From Thermohalobaculum sp039817245 (GTDB taxonomy: Bacteria; Pseudomonadota; Alphaproteobacteria; Rhodobacterales; Rhodobacteraceae): a DNA stretch of 27,213 nt. Below the pieces are notes generated by a model. The model made no database searches. It saw only the letters and a list, made by a program, of their open reading frames with translations, and had not been told where the DNA came from. Below are positions 14,772-22,186 of the stretch, piece after piece. The stretch is from positions 1-27,213 of the forward strand of contig JBCBWF010000024.1 in assembly GCA_039817245.1 (NCBI GenBank), given 5' to 3'. Position numbers and translations under genes: made by a program. Numbering within the stretch: the stretch's first letter is position 1; the number at the start of each line of letters is the position of its first letter.

Positions 14772-16163
14772 TCAGAGGCTCTCCAGGTAGCGCGCCCGCT
14801 CGAAGGCCGAGACATGGGCGTGGAAGGCCGCTGCCTCGGCCCTGCAATAGGCCGCATAGTGGTCGACGAAGGGATCCCCGAACAACGCGCGGGCGATGTC
14901 CGAGGCGGCGAAGCGGGTCGCTGCCTCCTCCAGCGAGGTGGGCAGCAGGCGGTCGGCATCCACGGGGGCGGTGCGGGCGTTCTCGGTCACGGGCGGGCCG
15001 GGATCGGCCCCGGTCTCGATGCCCCAGAGCCCGGCGGCCAGCGCCATCGCGGCGGTCAGATGCGCGTTGGTGTCGGCCCCTGGCAGGCGCAGCTCCAGCC
15101 GCGTCTCCTCCGCCGAGCGCGAGACCACCCGCACCCCGCAGGAATAGTTGCCGATGCCCCAGCTCGGCGTGCGCGGCGCCCAGTTGCCGGGGCGCAGGCG
15201 CCGATAGGCGTTCACCGTGGGCGCGAAGAGGCACATGAAGTCCGGCGTCAGCGCGCAGATCCCGCCCAGAAACGCCTTCGCGGTCGTGCTCAGCCCGTGC
15301 GGGTCGCGCGCGTCGTGGAAGGCGGGCTTGCCCTTGCCCCGCCCCTTCACCGTGCGCAGCGAGATGTTCAGATGCCCGCACAGCCCCGGATAGCCCGCAT
15401 CGAGCTGCGCCATGAAGCTCGCGGTCATCCCGTGGCGCCGCGCCTCGGCCTTGGTCACCATCTTGAACAGCGCCGCATCGTCCGCCGCGCGCAGGAGCGG
15501 GCTCGGCCCCAGCGTATATTCCACGCAGCCCGGCCCCAGCTCGCTGCAGCGATGGTCGAGCGCGATGCCCGTGCCCCGGATCGCCGCGTCGATGCGCTCC
15601 AGCACATCCGCATCCGCCGCAGGCGACACGGTGGACCAGCAGCGGTTATGCGTCAGCGCCGGGTCGAGATCCCGCCAGCCCTTCGCGCGCAGCGTGCCGC
15701 CGTCCTCGGCCAGATAGATCGTCTCGAACTCGAAGCCGCCGACCGCCGCGAAGCCCATGCCCGCGGCCTTCTCCAGCTGGCGCTCCAGCGCCACCCGCGG
15801 CGCGATGTCCGCCGAGGCGCCGGCATAATCGGCAATCGCCAGATCCGCCTCCGCCTCGAAGGGGAAGGGGCGCAGCGTGTCGGGCCGCACCACGCAGGGC
15901 TCGTCCACGAAGCCGCGCTCGGCGAAGCAGGTCTCGTCATGCATCCAGAAGGGCAGCGCGTCGATGAAGTGCCAGCCCTCCTTCAGCGCCGCGTCATAGC
16001 TCGCCCGCGCCAGGCGCTTGGAGCGCAGTGTGCCCGTGAAGTCGAAGATGCCGAGATGCACCGTCCGCCCCGTCGCGCCCTTCGCCTGGCCCGCTGCAGG
16101 GGCGGCCGCGGCTGCCGCGACCCCCTCCGCGCGCTTTGCGCTCTTCGCCTTCTCCTGACCCAC
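14772..16163 (-). CDS. Divergent glutamine synthetase-like protein (first of the GS-GS-P450 operon)
   Basis: About 463 residues. GS-family landmarks are GGFEFETIYL (142-151), SELGPGCVEY (207-216), GLCGHLNISLR (260-270), PTVNAYRRL (315-323) and LELRLPGADTN (356-366). It departs from the family at the usually invariant N-R-(S/T): the sequence is WGIGNYSCGVRV, with Tyr340 in place of the Arg that normally binds nucleotide/glutamyl phosphate. The usual NPYL is NAHL. The N-terminus (1-34) is a Lys/Ala-rich low-complexity leader. The start is taken as the GTG at 16163 with AGAGG 6 nt upstream; the frame opens earlier at a TTG (16220), but that AT-rich stretch looks like promoter. It may have shifted specificity or act as a partner of the adjacent GS-like protein. 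Confidence 0.82.
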   Translation of the reverse strand: MGQEKAKSAKRAEGVAAAAAAPAAGQAKGATGRTVHLGIFDFTGTLRSKRLARASYDAALKEGWHFIDALPFWMHDETCFAERGFVDEPCVVRPDTLRPFPFEAEADLAIADYAGASADIAPRVALERQLEKAAGMGFAAVGGFEFETIYLAEDGGTLRAKGWRDLDPALTHNRCWSTVSPAADADVLERIDAAIRGTGIALDHRCSELGPGCVEYTLGPSPLLRAADDAALFKMVTKAEARRHGMTASFMAQLDAGYPGLCGHLNISLRTVKGRGKGKPAFHDARDPHGLSTTAKAFLGGICALTPDFMCLFAPTVNAYRRLRPGNWAPRTPSWGIGNYSCGVRVVSRSAEETRLELRLPGADTNAHLTAAMALAAGLWGIETGADPGPPVTENARTAPVDADRLLPTSLEEAATRFAASDIARALFGDPFVDHYAAYCRAEAAAFHAHVSAFERARYLESL

Positions 16164-16522
16164 CGGACGCCTCTTCTCGTTGCCTCCGCGATTTTCATCA
16201 CAGAAAAATATCTTTATCAAAAGGAAATCGCCCCAGGGTGGATTTTGCAGCCCGCACCGGCCCTCAGACCGGCGCTATGCATCCCGACGCATGTCCTATT
16301 CCATCCAATCCCAGCTCCGCTAGCAGCATAATATTTAGGCAGATAGACCCCTTTCTGCCCAATTATCAGACTAAATTCGAGCTCCAAAACCTCCAGAATC
16401 TACCGCTATCCGTTGTTTTCATTGATAAAAATTCCATCGCCTAAGTTTCGTCGTTTTTCGGTTTCCTCGTGGTGATAATTGTATAACCATAGCAAAAATT
16501 CGGTCTTTCAACGGGGAGTACG
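16164..16522. promoter_or_regulatory. 359-bp divergent intergenic region between the GS-GS-P450 operon and amtB
   Basis: An AT-rich island in a GC-rich window that must hold promoters for both directions. On the minus strand TTGATAAAGATATTTTTC (16220-16203) sits 40-57 bp before the GS-like start. On the plus strand TTGATAAAAATTCC (16422-16435) is 88-101 bp before amtB. TTAGGCAGAT (16335-16344) faces an inverted TTGGGCAGAA (16361-16352). For amtB, GATAAT (16474-16479) and TATAAC (16482-16487) are possible -10 boxes, but no good -35 is present, so an activator may be needed. No sigma-54 GG-N10-GC element was found here. The amtB ribosome-binding site GGGGAG is at 16513-16518. Confidence 0.6.
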
Positions 16523-17866
16523 ATGGAAGAGCAGCTTGCTGAGCTCGCGGCCAAGGTGGCTGCGATGGAGGAGGGCACCGGCTGGAGCACCTCCGTGAAC
16601 ATGGAAGTCTTCTACTGGTGGTGCACCGCGCTGATGTTCATCATCCACGCGGGCTTCCTCGGCTACGAGATGGGCGCGTCGCGTAAAAAGAACGTGCTCG
16701 CCTCGGGCATGAAGAACATCCTGGCCTTCGCCTTCGTCATCCCCACCTTCTTCTTCTTCGGCTGGTGGATCTACCTGGCCAGCCCCGGCGGACTGCCGGA
16801 CTTTTCGGCCGAGACCGGCGGCGCGCCCTGGTCCGACGCCATGGGCCCTAACCTGCAGGACAACGCCACCGGCATCTTCTGGGCGGCCTTCACGCTCTTC
16901 GCCGCGACCACCGCTTCGATCTTCTCGGGTGCCGTGATCGAGCGCATCAAGCTCTCGGGCTTCATCATCCTCGCCATCCTGCTCGGCTCGGTGGTCTGGA
17001 TCCTCGGCGCTTCCTGGGCCTGGCACGGCGATGGCTGGCTGCTTACCGAGTTCGGCTGGCACGACTTCGGCGCCGCCGGCTGCGTGCACATGATCGCGGC
17101 CTTCTTCGCGCTCGGCGTGCTCATCAATCTCGGCCCGCGCATCGGCAAGTTCAACGCGGACGGCACCGCCAACGACCTCTGCCCGCACAACGTTCCGCTC
17201 GCGGTGTTCGGCCTCATGGTGCTCATCGTCGGCTTCTTCGGCTTCCTCGGCGGCTGCATCATCTACAACGGCACCGGGCAGTGGACGACGATCTTCGGCA
17301 ATCCCGCCACCCTCTCGGCCATCGGCTTCAACACGCTGATGTGCTTCGCAGGCGGCATCATCGGCGGCTGGCTCGCCGGGCGTGATCCGTTCTGGATGAT
17401 GTCGGGCGCGCTCGCGGGCATATTCGCCGCCGCCTCGGGCCTCGATGTCTACTGGCCGCCCCTCGCCTTCCTGCTCGGCCTCTGCGGCGGCATCATCGCC
17501 CCCGTCGGCGCCAAGTGGCTGGAGCGCACCTTCAAGATCGACGACGCGGTGGGCGCGGTCTCCGTGCACGGCTTCGCCGGCGCCTTCGGCGTCATCGCCT
17601 TCGGCGTCTTCGCCTCGGGCTACCCCAATGGCGACTACCCGGACACCAACCTGCTCGGCCAGGTGATCGGCGCGGTCGTCATGGCGGTCCTGGGCTTCGT
17701 GCCGGGCTACGTGGTCTCCTACGTCCTCAAGATGGTGGGCCTCCTGCGCATCCCCGAGCATGTGGAGATCATGGGCATGGACCTCGCCGAAGTGCCGGTC
17801 TCGGCCTATCCGGAGGGCATGGAGACCTCCTTCGGCCGCGGCGCCTACGCCACGCCGGCGCAGTAA
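16523..17866 (+). CDS. amtB: Divergent Amt-family ammonium/methylammonium transporter
   Basis: A 447-residue protein with about 11 membrane spans and the Amt pore histidines in FGAAGCVHMIAA (His189, preceded by Asp181) and VGAVSVHGFAG (His349). ASRKKNVLASGMKN (52-65) replaces the usual YGGLVRxKNVLS, and GFFGFLGGC (237-245) replaces the usual GFNAGS pore segment, so it is not a standard AmtB. The C-terminal tail keeps GMDLAEVPVSAYPEGM, resembling the GlnK-contacting tail GLDLxEHGExAY. There is no glnK beside it in the window. A small membrane protein and a GS-type ligase follow, suggesting import and capture of ammonium or methylammonium. The start is well set by GGGGAG 4 nt ahead of the ATG. 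Family is certain; substrate preference is inferred. Confidence 0.93.
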   Translation: MEEQLAELAAKVAAMEEGTGWSTSVNMEVFYWWCTALMFIIHAGFLGYEMGASRKKNVLASGMKNILAFAFVIPTFFFFGWWIYLASPGGLPDFSAETGGAPWSDAMGPNLQDNATGIFWAAFTLFAATTASIFSGAVIERIKLSGFIILAILLGSVVWILGASWAWHGDGWLLTEFGWHDFGAAGCVHMIAAFFALGVLINLGPRIGKFNADGTANDLCPHNVPLAVFGLMVLIVGFFGFLGGCIIYNGTGQWTTIFGNPATLSAIGFNTLMCFAGGIIGGWLAGRDPFWMMSGALAGIFAAASGLDVYWPPLAFLLGLCGGIIAPVGAKWLERTFKIDDAVGAVSVHGFAGAFGVIAFGVFASGYPNGDYPDTNLLGQVIGAVVMAVLGFVPGYVVSYVLKMVGLLRIPEHVEIMGMDLAEVPVSAYPEGMETSFGRGAYATPAQ

Positions 17867-17875
17867 CTTCCATCC

Positions 17876-17919
17876 GTCCCGGCCCCCTCCGGCGCGCCTC
17901 GGCGCTCCCGGGCCGGGAC
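17876..17919 (+). other. Long-loop hairpin between amtB and the 53-residue gene
   Basis: GTCCCGGCCC (17876-17885) and GGGCCGGGAC (17910-17919) are perfect 10-bp complementary arms with a 24-nt GC-rich loop. No T-run follows, so this is not a standard terminator. It could protect the 3' end of the amtB message or set the ratio of the two products. Confidence 0.5.
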
Positions 17920-17950
17920 ACCCGCACCGAACAGACCAAGGAGCACACTC

Positions 17951-18112
17951 ATGGGTTCACCGATCGACAGCTGGGAAGGTGCTGGCGCCATCTTCACGGG
18001 CGCAGGCGGCGCCACGCCGGGCATCCTCCTCTTCCTCGCCGTGGCCGCCGTCGTGGGCGCCATCGCCTATGGCGCGATGCAGGAAGAGACCGCCCACAAG
18101 GAAAAGAAGTGA
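17951..18112 (+). CDS. 53-residue single-span membrane protein downstream of amtB
   Basis: A small gene translating to 53 residues. It has a short N-terminal part (MGSPIDSWEGAGAIFTGAGG), one hydrophobic segment at about residues 23-43 (PGILLFLAVAAVVGAIAYG), and a charged Glu/His/Lys-rich tail ending in EKK. The reality of the gene is supported by a strong ribosome-binding site, AAGGAG at 17938-17943, 7 nt before the ATG. Codon use is typical GC3-rich, and it lies 84 bp after amtB and upstream of a terminator-like hairpin. The single span with a basic end suggests an inner-membrane accessory subunit or a stability factor for the Amt-like transporter. I do not recognise a named family, and the function is unknown. 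Confidence 0.75.
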   Translation: MGSPIDSWEGAGAIFTGAGGATPGILLFLAVAAVVGAIAYGAMQEETAHKEKK

Positions 18113-18129
18113 CCGCCAGCGCGTGAGCA

Positions 18130-18156
18130 CCGGGCCCCCGCAGCGGGGCCGCCCGG
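18130..18156 (+). other. Strong GC hairpin after the 53-residue gene
   Basis: The outer stem is CCGGGC (18130-18135) with GCCCGG (18151-18156). The inner stem is CCCCG (18136-18140) with CGGGG (18144-18148), a 3-nt loop and a 2-nt bulge. It begins 17 nt after the stop codon and has no T-run. It probably acts with the next hairpin to limit read-through into the GS gene. Confidence 0.4.
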
Positions 18157-18190
18157 CACCATCGCGAAGCGGCAACATAGCGAACCGGGA

Positions 18191-18213
18191 GGGCCGCCCC
18201 GCGCGGCCCTTTT
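18191..18213 (+). terminator. Rho-independent terminator after the amtB/small-protein unit
   Basis: GGGCCGC (18191-18197), loop CCCGC, GCGGCCC (18203-18209), then TTTT (18210-18213). The stem is 7 bp, all G-C. It separates the amtB unit from the following GS gene and may be partial (attenuation), since all genes point the same way. Confidence 0.6.
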
Positions 18214-18274
18214 CATTCCGAAGGGCGGCGCGCCGCAAAGGCCCCCCCGCCCGCACCATCGAGGGAACGAGACG

Positions 18275-19618
18275 ATGACCGACCTGGCCTCGCTGAAGAG
18301 CGAGCTCATCTCGAAGGGCGTAGACACCTGCATCGCGAGCTATGTGGACATGCACGGCATCTCCAAGTCCAAGCTCGTGCCCATCTCGCATTTCGAGCAG
18401 ATGATGGGCGGCTCCGAGATGTTCACCGGCGCCGCACTCGACGGCGTGCCCCAGGAGATCAACGACGAGGAGGTGGCCTGCATGCCGGACCCCGCCTCCT
18501 GCTCGATCCTGCCCCACCGCCCGGAGCTCGCCTATTTCTCCTGCGACCTCTGGTGCGAGGAGAAGCCGTTCGAGGCCTGCTCGCGCACCATCCTCGGCCG
18601 CCAGGTCGAGGCCGCGCGCGCGATGGGATTCACCATGAATCTCGGCATGGAGGCGGAGTTCTTCGTCTTCCGCGACAGCCCCGGCGGGCGCGAGCCCATG
18701 TCGCCGCTGCCCCATCTCGAGAAGCCCGCCTACGACACCACCCGCCTCATGGACAATCTCGACTGGCTCGGCGAGCTCGTCCACGCCATGAACGAACTCG
18801 GCTGGGACGTCTACTCCTTCGACCACGAGGACGGCATCGGCCAGGTCGAGATCGACTTCTCCTATTTCGATGCGCGCACCATGGCCGACCGCTATGTGCT
18901 GCTGCGCATGATGGCGAGCCAGATCGCCGGGAAGCATGGCGGCTATGCGTGTTTCATGCCCAAGCCCTTCGGCGAGCGCACGGGCTCGGGGGCGCATTTC
19001 AACATGTCGCTCGCCGATGCCGAGACCGGGGCAAACCTCTTCAAATCCGCCGACGATCCGCGCGGCTGCGGCCTCTCGCCCCTCGGCTACCAGTTCCTCG
19101 CCGGCATCCTGCGCCACCTGCCCGCGATCATGGCCACCGTCGCGCCGCTGGTGAACAGCTACAAGCGGCTGGTAAAGCAGGGCTCCATGTCCGGCTTCAC
19201 CTGGGCGCCCATCTTCGCCTGCTACGGCAACAACAACCGCACCAACGCCATGCGCATCCCCAAGGGCGGCGGCCGGGTGGAGCTGCGCGCGGCCGATAGC
19301 GGCTGCAACCCCTATCTCGGCGCCGCCATGTGCCTCGCCGCCGGGCTCGAGGGCATCCGCGAGGGTCTCGACCCCGGCGACCCGAACACCGACAACATGT
19401 ACCTCATCTCCGAGCGCGAGCGCCGCAAGCGCCGGATCGACATGCTGCCGCGCACCCTCGACGAAGCAGTGCAGGCCTTCAAGAAGGACCCGCTCTCCAA
19501 GGCCGTCTTCGGCGAGGCGATGTTCGAGGCCTGGGTCGGCTACAAGGAGCAGGAATGGCTGAGCTATCTCAACCACGTCTCCGACTGGGAGCTGAACCGC
19601 TACCTGCGCATGTTCTGA
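18275..19618 (+). CDS. Type III-like glutamine synthetase / gamma-glutamyl amide ligase
   Basis: A 447-residue GS-family enzyme of the GlnT/GmaS size class, shorter than housekeeping GlnA. Landmarks are GMEAEFFVF (124-132), FDHEDGIGQVEIDF (182-195), GSGAHFNMSL (237-246), NSYKRL (294-299), NNRTNAMRIP (320-329) and VELRAADSGCNPYL (335-348). All key acid and arginine residues are present. It follows the Amt-like transporter and small membrane protein and precedes a MetX-like hydrolase by 18 bp, so it may attach glutamate to imported methylammonium or ammonium. It is paralogous to the ligase at 25821; which of the two is the true gamma-glutamylmethylamide synthetase cannot be decided from sequence alone. 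The ATG is preceded by GAGGG 9 nt upstream. Confidence 0.9.
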   Translation: MTDLASLKSELISKGVDTCIASYVDMHGISKSKLVPISHFEQMMGGSEMFTGAALDGVPQEINDEEVACMPDPASCSILPHRPELAYFSCDLWCEEKPFEACSRTILGRQVEAARAMGFTMNLGMEAEFFVFRDSPGGREPMSPLPHLEKPAYDTTRLMDNLDWLGELVHAMNELGWDVYSFDHEDGIGQVEIDFSYFDARTMADRYVLLRMMASQIAGKHGGYACFMPKPFGERTGSGAHFNMSLADAETGANLFKSADDPRGCGLSPLGYQFLAGILRHLPAIMATVAPLVNSYKRLVKQGSMSGFTWAPIFACYGNNNRTNAMRIPKGGGRVELRAADSGCNPYLGAAMCLAAGLEGIREGLDPGDPNTDNMYLISERERRKRRIDMLPRTLDEAVQAFKKDPLSKAVFGEAMFEAWVGYKEQEWLSYLNHVSDWELNRYLRMF

Positions 19619-19636
19619 CCGGGCGGGTGCGACGCC

Positions 19637-20620
19637 ATGGCTGAGAGCGAGCTGCGCAGCTTCACCACCGATCTCGCGCTGGCCGGCGGCGAACGGCTGC
19701 CGGGCTGCCGGCTCGTCTACGCGGTCTGGGGCCGGCTCAACGCGGCGCGGGACAATCTCGTCCTCTACCCCACCCGCTTCGGCGGCACGCATGAGCAGAA
19801 CGCCTTCCTGATCGGCCCCGGCATGGCGCTCGACCCTGAGCGGTGGTGCATCGTGGTGCCCAACATGCTCGGCAACGGCGTCTCCACATCGCCCTCCAAC
19901 ACCGGACTAGGCCTCGGTTTTCCCGCCGTGACCCATGCGGACAACATCGCGCTGCAGCGTGCCATGCTCGCCGCCGATTTCGCGGATGCCCCCATCGCGC
20001 TGGCCGTCGGCTGGTCCATGGGCGCGCAGCAGGCCTATCGCTGGGCGGTGGAGGAGCCGGGGCGCATAGCCCGGCTCTGCGCGGTCTGCGGCACCGCGCG
20101 CACAACGCCCCACAACCGCGTCTTCCTCGAGAGCCTGATCGCCGCGCTCGAGGCCGATCCGCGCTATGGCAGCGCCGAGCCGCCCGTTGCGGGCCTGCGT
20201 GCCGCGGGGCGCATCTATGCGGGCTGGGCCTATTCCCAGCCCTGGCTCAAGGCCGCCCTCCACCGCGGCATGGGCTATGCGGATGTGACCGACTGGCTGG
20301 AGCGCTACTGGGATGCGCTCTTCATGGCCCGCGACGCGGGCGATCTCACCGCCATGTGGCGCAGCTGGCTCTCGAACGATGTCGCCGATGGCGGAGACCT
20401 CGCCGCCGCCCTCGCCCGCATCACCGCGCGCAGCACCGTCGCGACCGCCACGACCGATCTCTACTTCACACCGGCCGACTGCGCCGCCGAGGCCGCCATG
20501 ATCCCCGGCGCGCGCTACACCGATCTCGACACGCCCTGGGGCCATATGGCGGGCTCCGGCCAGTCCGAGGCCGACACCCGCGCCATCGATGCGCTGATCG
20601 GCGAGCTCCTCGCCCCCTGA
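19637..20620 (+). CDS. Alpha/beta-fold hydrolase or acyltransferase, MetX (homoserine O-acetyltransferase)-like
   Basis: A 327-residue alpha/beta-hydrolase with the MetX arrangement. LVYAVWGRLNAARDNLVLYPT and FGGTH near residues 26-51 lead into FLIGPGMALDPERWCIVVPN. The nucleophile elbow is GWSMGAQQ (Ser127) and is followed by TTDLYF (Asp274) and PWGHMAGSG (His303), completing a Ser-Asp-His triad. True MetX usually has a longer lid and a GGSMGG elbow, so this is more likely a relative with an amide- or ester-hydrolysing or acyl-transfer role. It lies 18 bp after the GS gene and so is probably in the same transcript, perhaps acting on a gamma-glutamyl or N-acyl product. It converges with tmm. 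Confidence 0.85.
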   Translation: MAESELRSFTTDLALAGGERLPGCRLVYAVWGRLNAARDNLVLYPTRFGGTHEQNAFLIGPGMALDPERWCIVVPNMLGNGVSTSPSNTGLGLGFPAVTHADNIALQRAMLAADFADAPIALAVGWSMGAQQAYRWAVEEPGRIARLCAVCGTARTTPHNRVFLESLIAALEADPRYGSAEPPVAGLRAAGRIYAGWAYSQPWLKAALHRGMGYADVTDWLERYWDALFMARDAGDLTAMWRSWLSNDVADGGDLAAALARITARSTVATATTDLYFTPADCAAEAAMIPGARYTDLDTPWGHMAGSGQSEADTRAIDALIGELLAP

Positions 20621-20647
20621 CCGGCGCGCCCAGGCTCCGGCCAGTCT

Positions 20648-20678
20648 GGCCCGGGCCCCGACCCGACGGGCCCGGGCC
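20648..20678. terminator. Strong bidirectional hairpin between convergent genes
   Basis: GGCCCGGGCCC (20648-20658) and GGGCCCGGGCC (20668-20678) are perfect 11-bp arms around a 9-nt loop, in the 78-bp gap between the MetX-like gene and tmm. There is no T-run on either strand, but position and stability fit a shared terminator or transcript-end barrier. Confidence 0.5.
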
Positions 20679-20698
20679 CGCCCCGGCCGCGGCGCCCC

Positions 20699-22057
20699 CT
20701 ACTCCGCCGGCTCGGGCGAGGGCTGACCCGCCAGGAACGCCTCCAGGCTGTCATCCATCGCCTCCGCCCAGGGTCCGTAGGCCGCCGGCGACATCGTCCC
20801 CGTCACCGGCGAGGGGAAGGCGCTGTTGCGATAGCCGAGGATCGACGTCTCCTTGTCCTTCTTCCAGGTCTTGAAGCTCGCCCGCGTGCTGTCGAGGTCG
20901 AAGGCCGGGTAATCCGTGTCCTTCATCAGCTCCGCCACATAGTCCGCCTGGAAGTCGATCTTGGCATAGGCATCCTCGGCCGCCGCGTCCTTGGCCGCCC
21001 ATTCCGCCATATGCGCCGCGCGCGCGCCTGCGTCCGGCAGCGCGATCCGGCCCAGGATCACGTCGCGCGCAAACCAGCCCTCCGCGTCGAACATCGTGAA
21101 GGTGTACCACTGGTCCTGCATGCCGATATAGAACACCCCCGGATTGGCGTGCCAAACCACCCCTTTCCAGAGCCCCGGCGCATAGAGCAGATTGGCAGTG
21201 CGCAGCCTCAGGCTGTCCTCCATGAAGGGGAAATGGTGCAGATAGCCGGTGCAGAGCATCACGGTATCGAAGTCCTTCGAGGTCCCGTCCTTGAAGAACG
21301 CCGTCCTGCCCTCGAAGCGCTCCACCAGCGGGCGCTCGTCCACCCCCTCGGGCCAGTGAAAGCCCATCGCCGCGGTGCGGTAGGTGCAGGTCACGCTCGC
21401 CGCGCCGAACTTCCAGCACTGCAGCGCGATGTCCTCGGCGGAATAGCTCGCGCCCACCACCAGGATATGCTGGCCCGCATGCGCGCGCGCATCGCGGAAG
21501 TCATGCGCATGCATCACCCGGCCCGGGAAACTGTCGATCCCGGCGAAGTCCGGCACATTCGGCGTCGAGAAATGCCCCGAGGCCACGATCACCTTGTCGA
21601 ACACCTCGGTCGTCACGGTGTGATCGGGCAGAGATTCCACCGTCACTTCGAATTTCTCGCCCGCGGGCTTGACCATGCGCACCGCGGTCTCGAAGCGGAT
21701 CCAGTCCTTCACCCCCGCCTTGGCGGAGCGGCCGACGATGTAGTCGTAGAGCACCGGGCGCGGCGGGAAGGACGGGATCGCCCGGCCGAAATGCGCCTCG
21801 AAGCTGTAATCGGCGAATTCCAGGCACTCCTTCGGCCCGTTCGACCAGAGCGCGCGGTACATCGAGCCATGCGCCGGCTCGCCGTTGCGGTCCGAGCCCG
21901 TGCGCCAGCTGTAATGCCAGAGCCCGCCCCAGTCGTCCTGCTTGTCGAAGCACACGATCTCCGGAATCGCCGCGCCCTTCGCCTTGGCGCTCGCGAAGGC
22001 CTGCAACACGCCGAGACCGCTCGGCCCCGCGCCGATCACCGCTACCCGTTCGACCAT
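20699..22057 (-). CDS. tmm: Trimethylamine monooxygenase (Tmm), flavin-containing monooxygenase
   Basis: A 452-residue FMO that would oxidise trimethylamine to TMAO with NADPH and O2. The FAD motif is GAGPSG (9-14), the FMO signature is FPGRVMHAHDF (177-187, FxGxxxHxxxF form) and the NADPH motif is VGASYSAED (201-209). CFDKQDDWGGLWHYSWRTG, YRALWSNGPKE and WYTFTMFDAEGW closely match the characterised roseobacter Tmm proteins in order and spacing, and the length is right (about 445-455). The start is the ATG at 22057, chosen for GAGGAG 7 nt upstream; a Met six codons earlier lacks this. It is divergent from an XRE-cupin regulator and near mgsABC and a GlnT/GmaS ligase, which assimilate methylamine downstream of TMA. 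Confidence 0.93.
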   Translation of the reverse strand: MVERVAVIGAGPSGLGVLQAFASAKAKGAAIPEIVCFDKQDDWGGLWHYSWRTGSDRNGEPAHGSMYRALWSNGPKECLEFADYSFEAHFGRAIPSFPPRPVLYDYIVGRSAKAGVKDWIRFETAVRMVKPAGEKFEVTVESLPDHTVTTEVFDKVIVASGHFSTPNVPDFAGIDSFPGRVMHAHDFRDARAHAGQHILVVGASYSAEDIALQCWKFGAASVTCTYRTAAMGFHWPEGVDERPLVERFEGRTAFFKDGTSKDFDTVMLCTGYLHHFPFMEDSLRLRTANLLYAPGLWKGVVWHANPGVFYIGMQDQWYTFTMFDAEGWFARDVILGRIALPDAGARAAHMAEWAAKDAAAEDAYAKIDFQADYVAELMKDTDYPAFDLDSTRASFKTWKKDKETSILGYRNSAFPSPVTGTMSPAAYGPWAEAMDDSLEAFLAGQPSPEPAE

Positions 22058-22117
22058 CCGCCGGCTCCTCTGCATCCGCGCTGTCGCCCATGAGGTTGGC
22101 CGCGGCTTTCCTAGAAG

Positions 22118-22133
22118 TCAAAAAATTTTCCTG
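22118..22133. promoter_or_regulatory. A/T-tract operator-like site between tmm and the XRE-cupin regulator
   Basis: TCAAAAAATTTTCCTG on the plus strand; the minus-strand reading AAAATTTTTTGACT overlaps a good tmm -35 (TTGACT, 22121-22116), although the matching -10 (CAACCT, 22098-22093) is weak. The same 10-mer AAAATTTTTT recurs before mgsA (22811-22820). The XRE-cupin protein encoded alongside is the natural candidate to bind both. Confidence 0.45.
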
Positions 22134-22186
22134 CCCGGCAGCCAGCTGGTGCTACGCTCAGCCCGCAAGACATGGAGACGCGCCCC

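Noticed and set aside
13303..15381. A 692-residue fusion frame covering both GS-like genes on the minus strand
   Set aside because: The upstream 200 residues are Arg/Ala/Gly-rich shadow sequence of the other GS gene in a different frame; real coding begins at the GTG at 14769.
16164..16220. N-terminal extension of the divergent GS-like gene to a TTG codon at 16220
   Set aside because: The codons are AT-rich and unlike the gene body, no ribosome-binding site precedes the TTG, and the stretch contains the AT-rich promoter-like element. The GTG at 16163 has AGAGG 6 nt upstream.
16438..16522. Sigma-54 promoter for amtB
   Set aside because: No GG-N10-GC with TGGC and TTGC context was found in the intergenic region on the plus strand.
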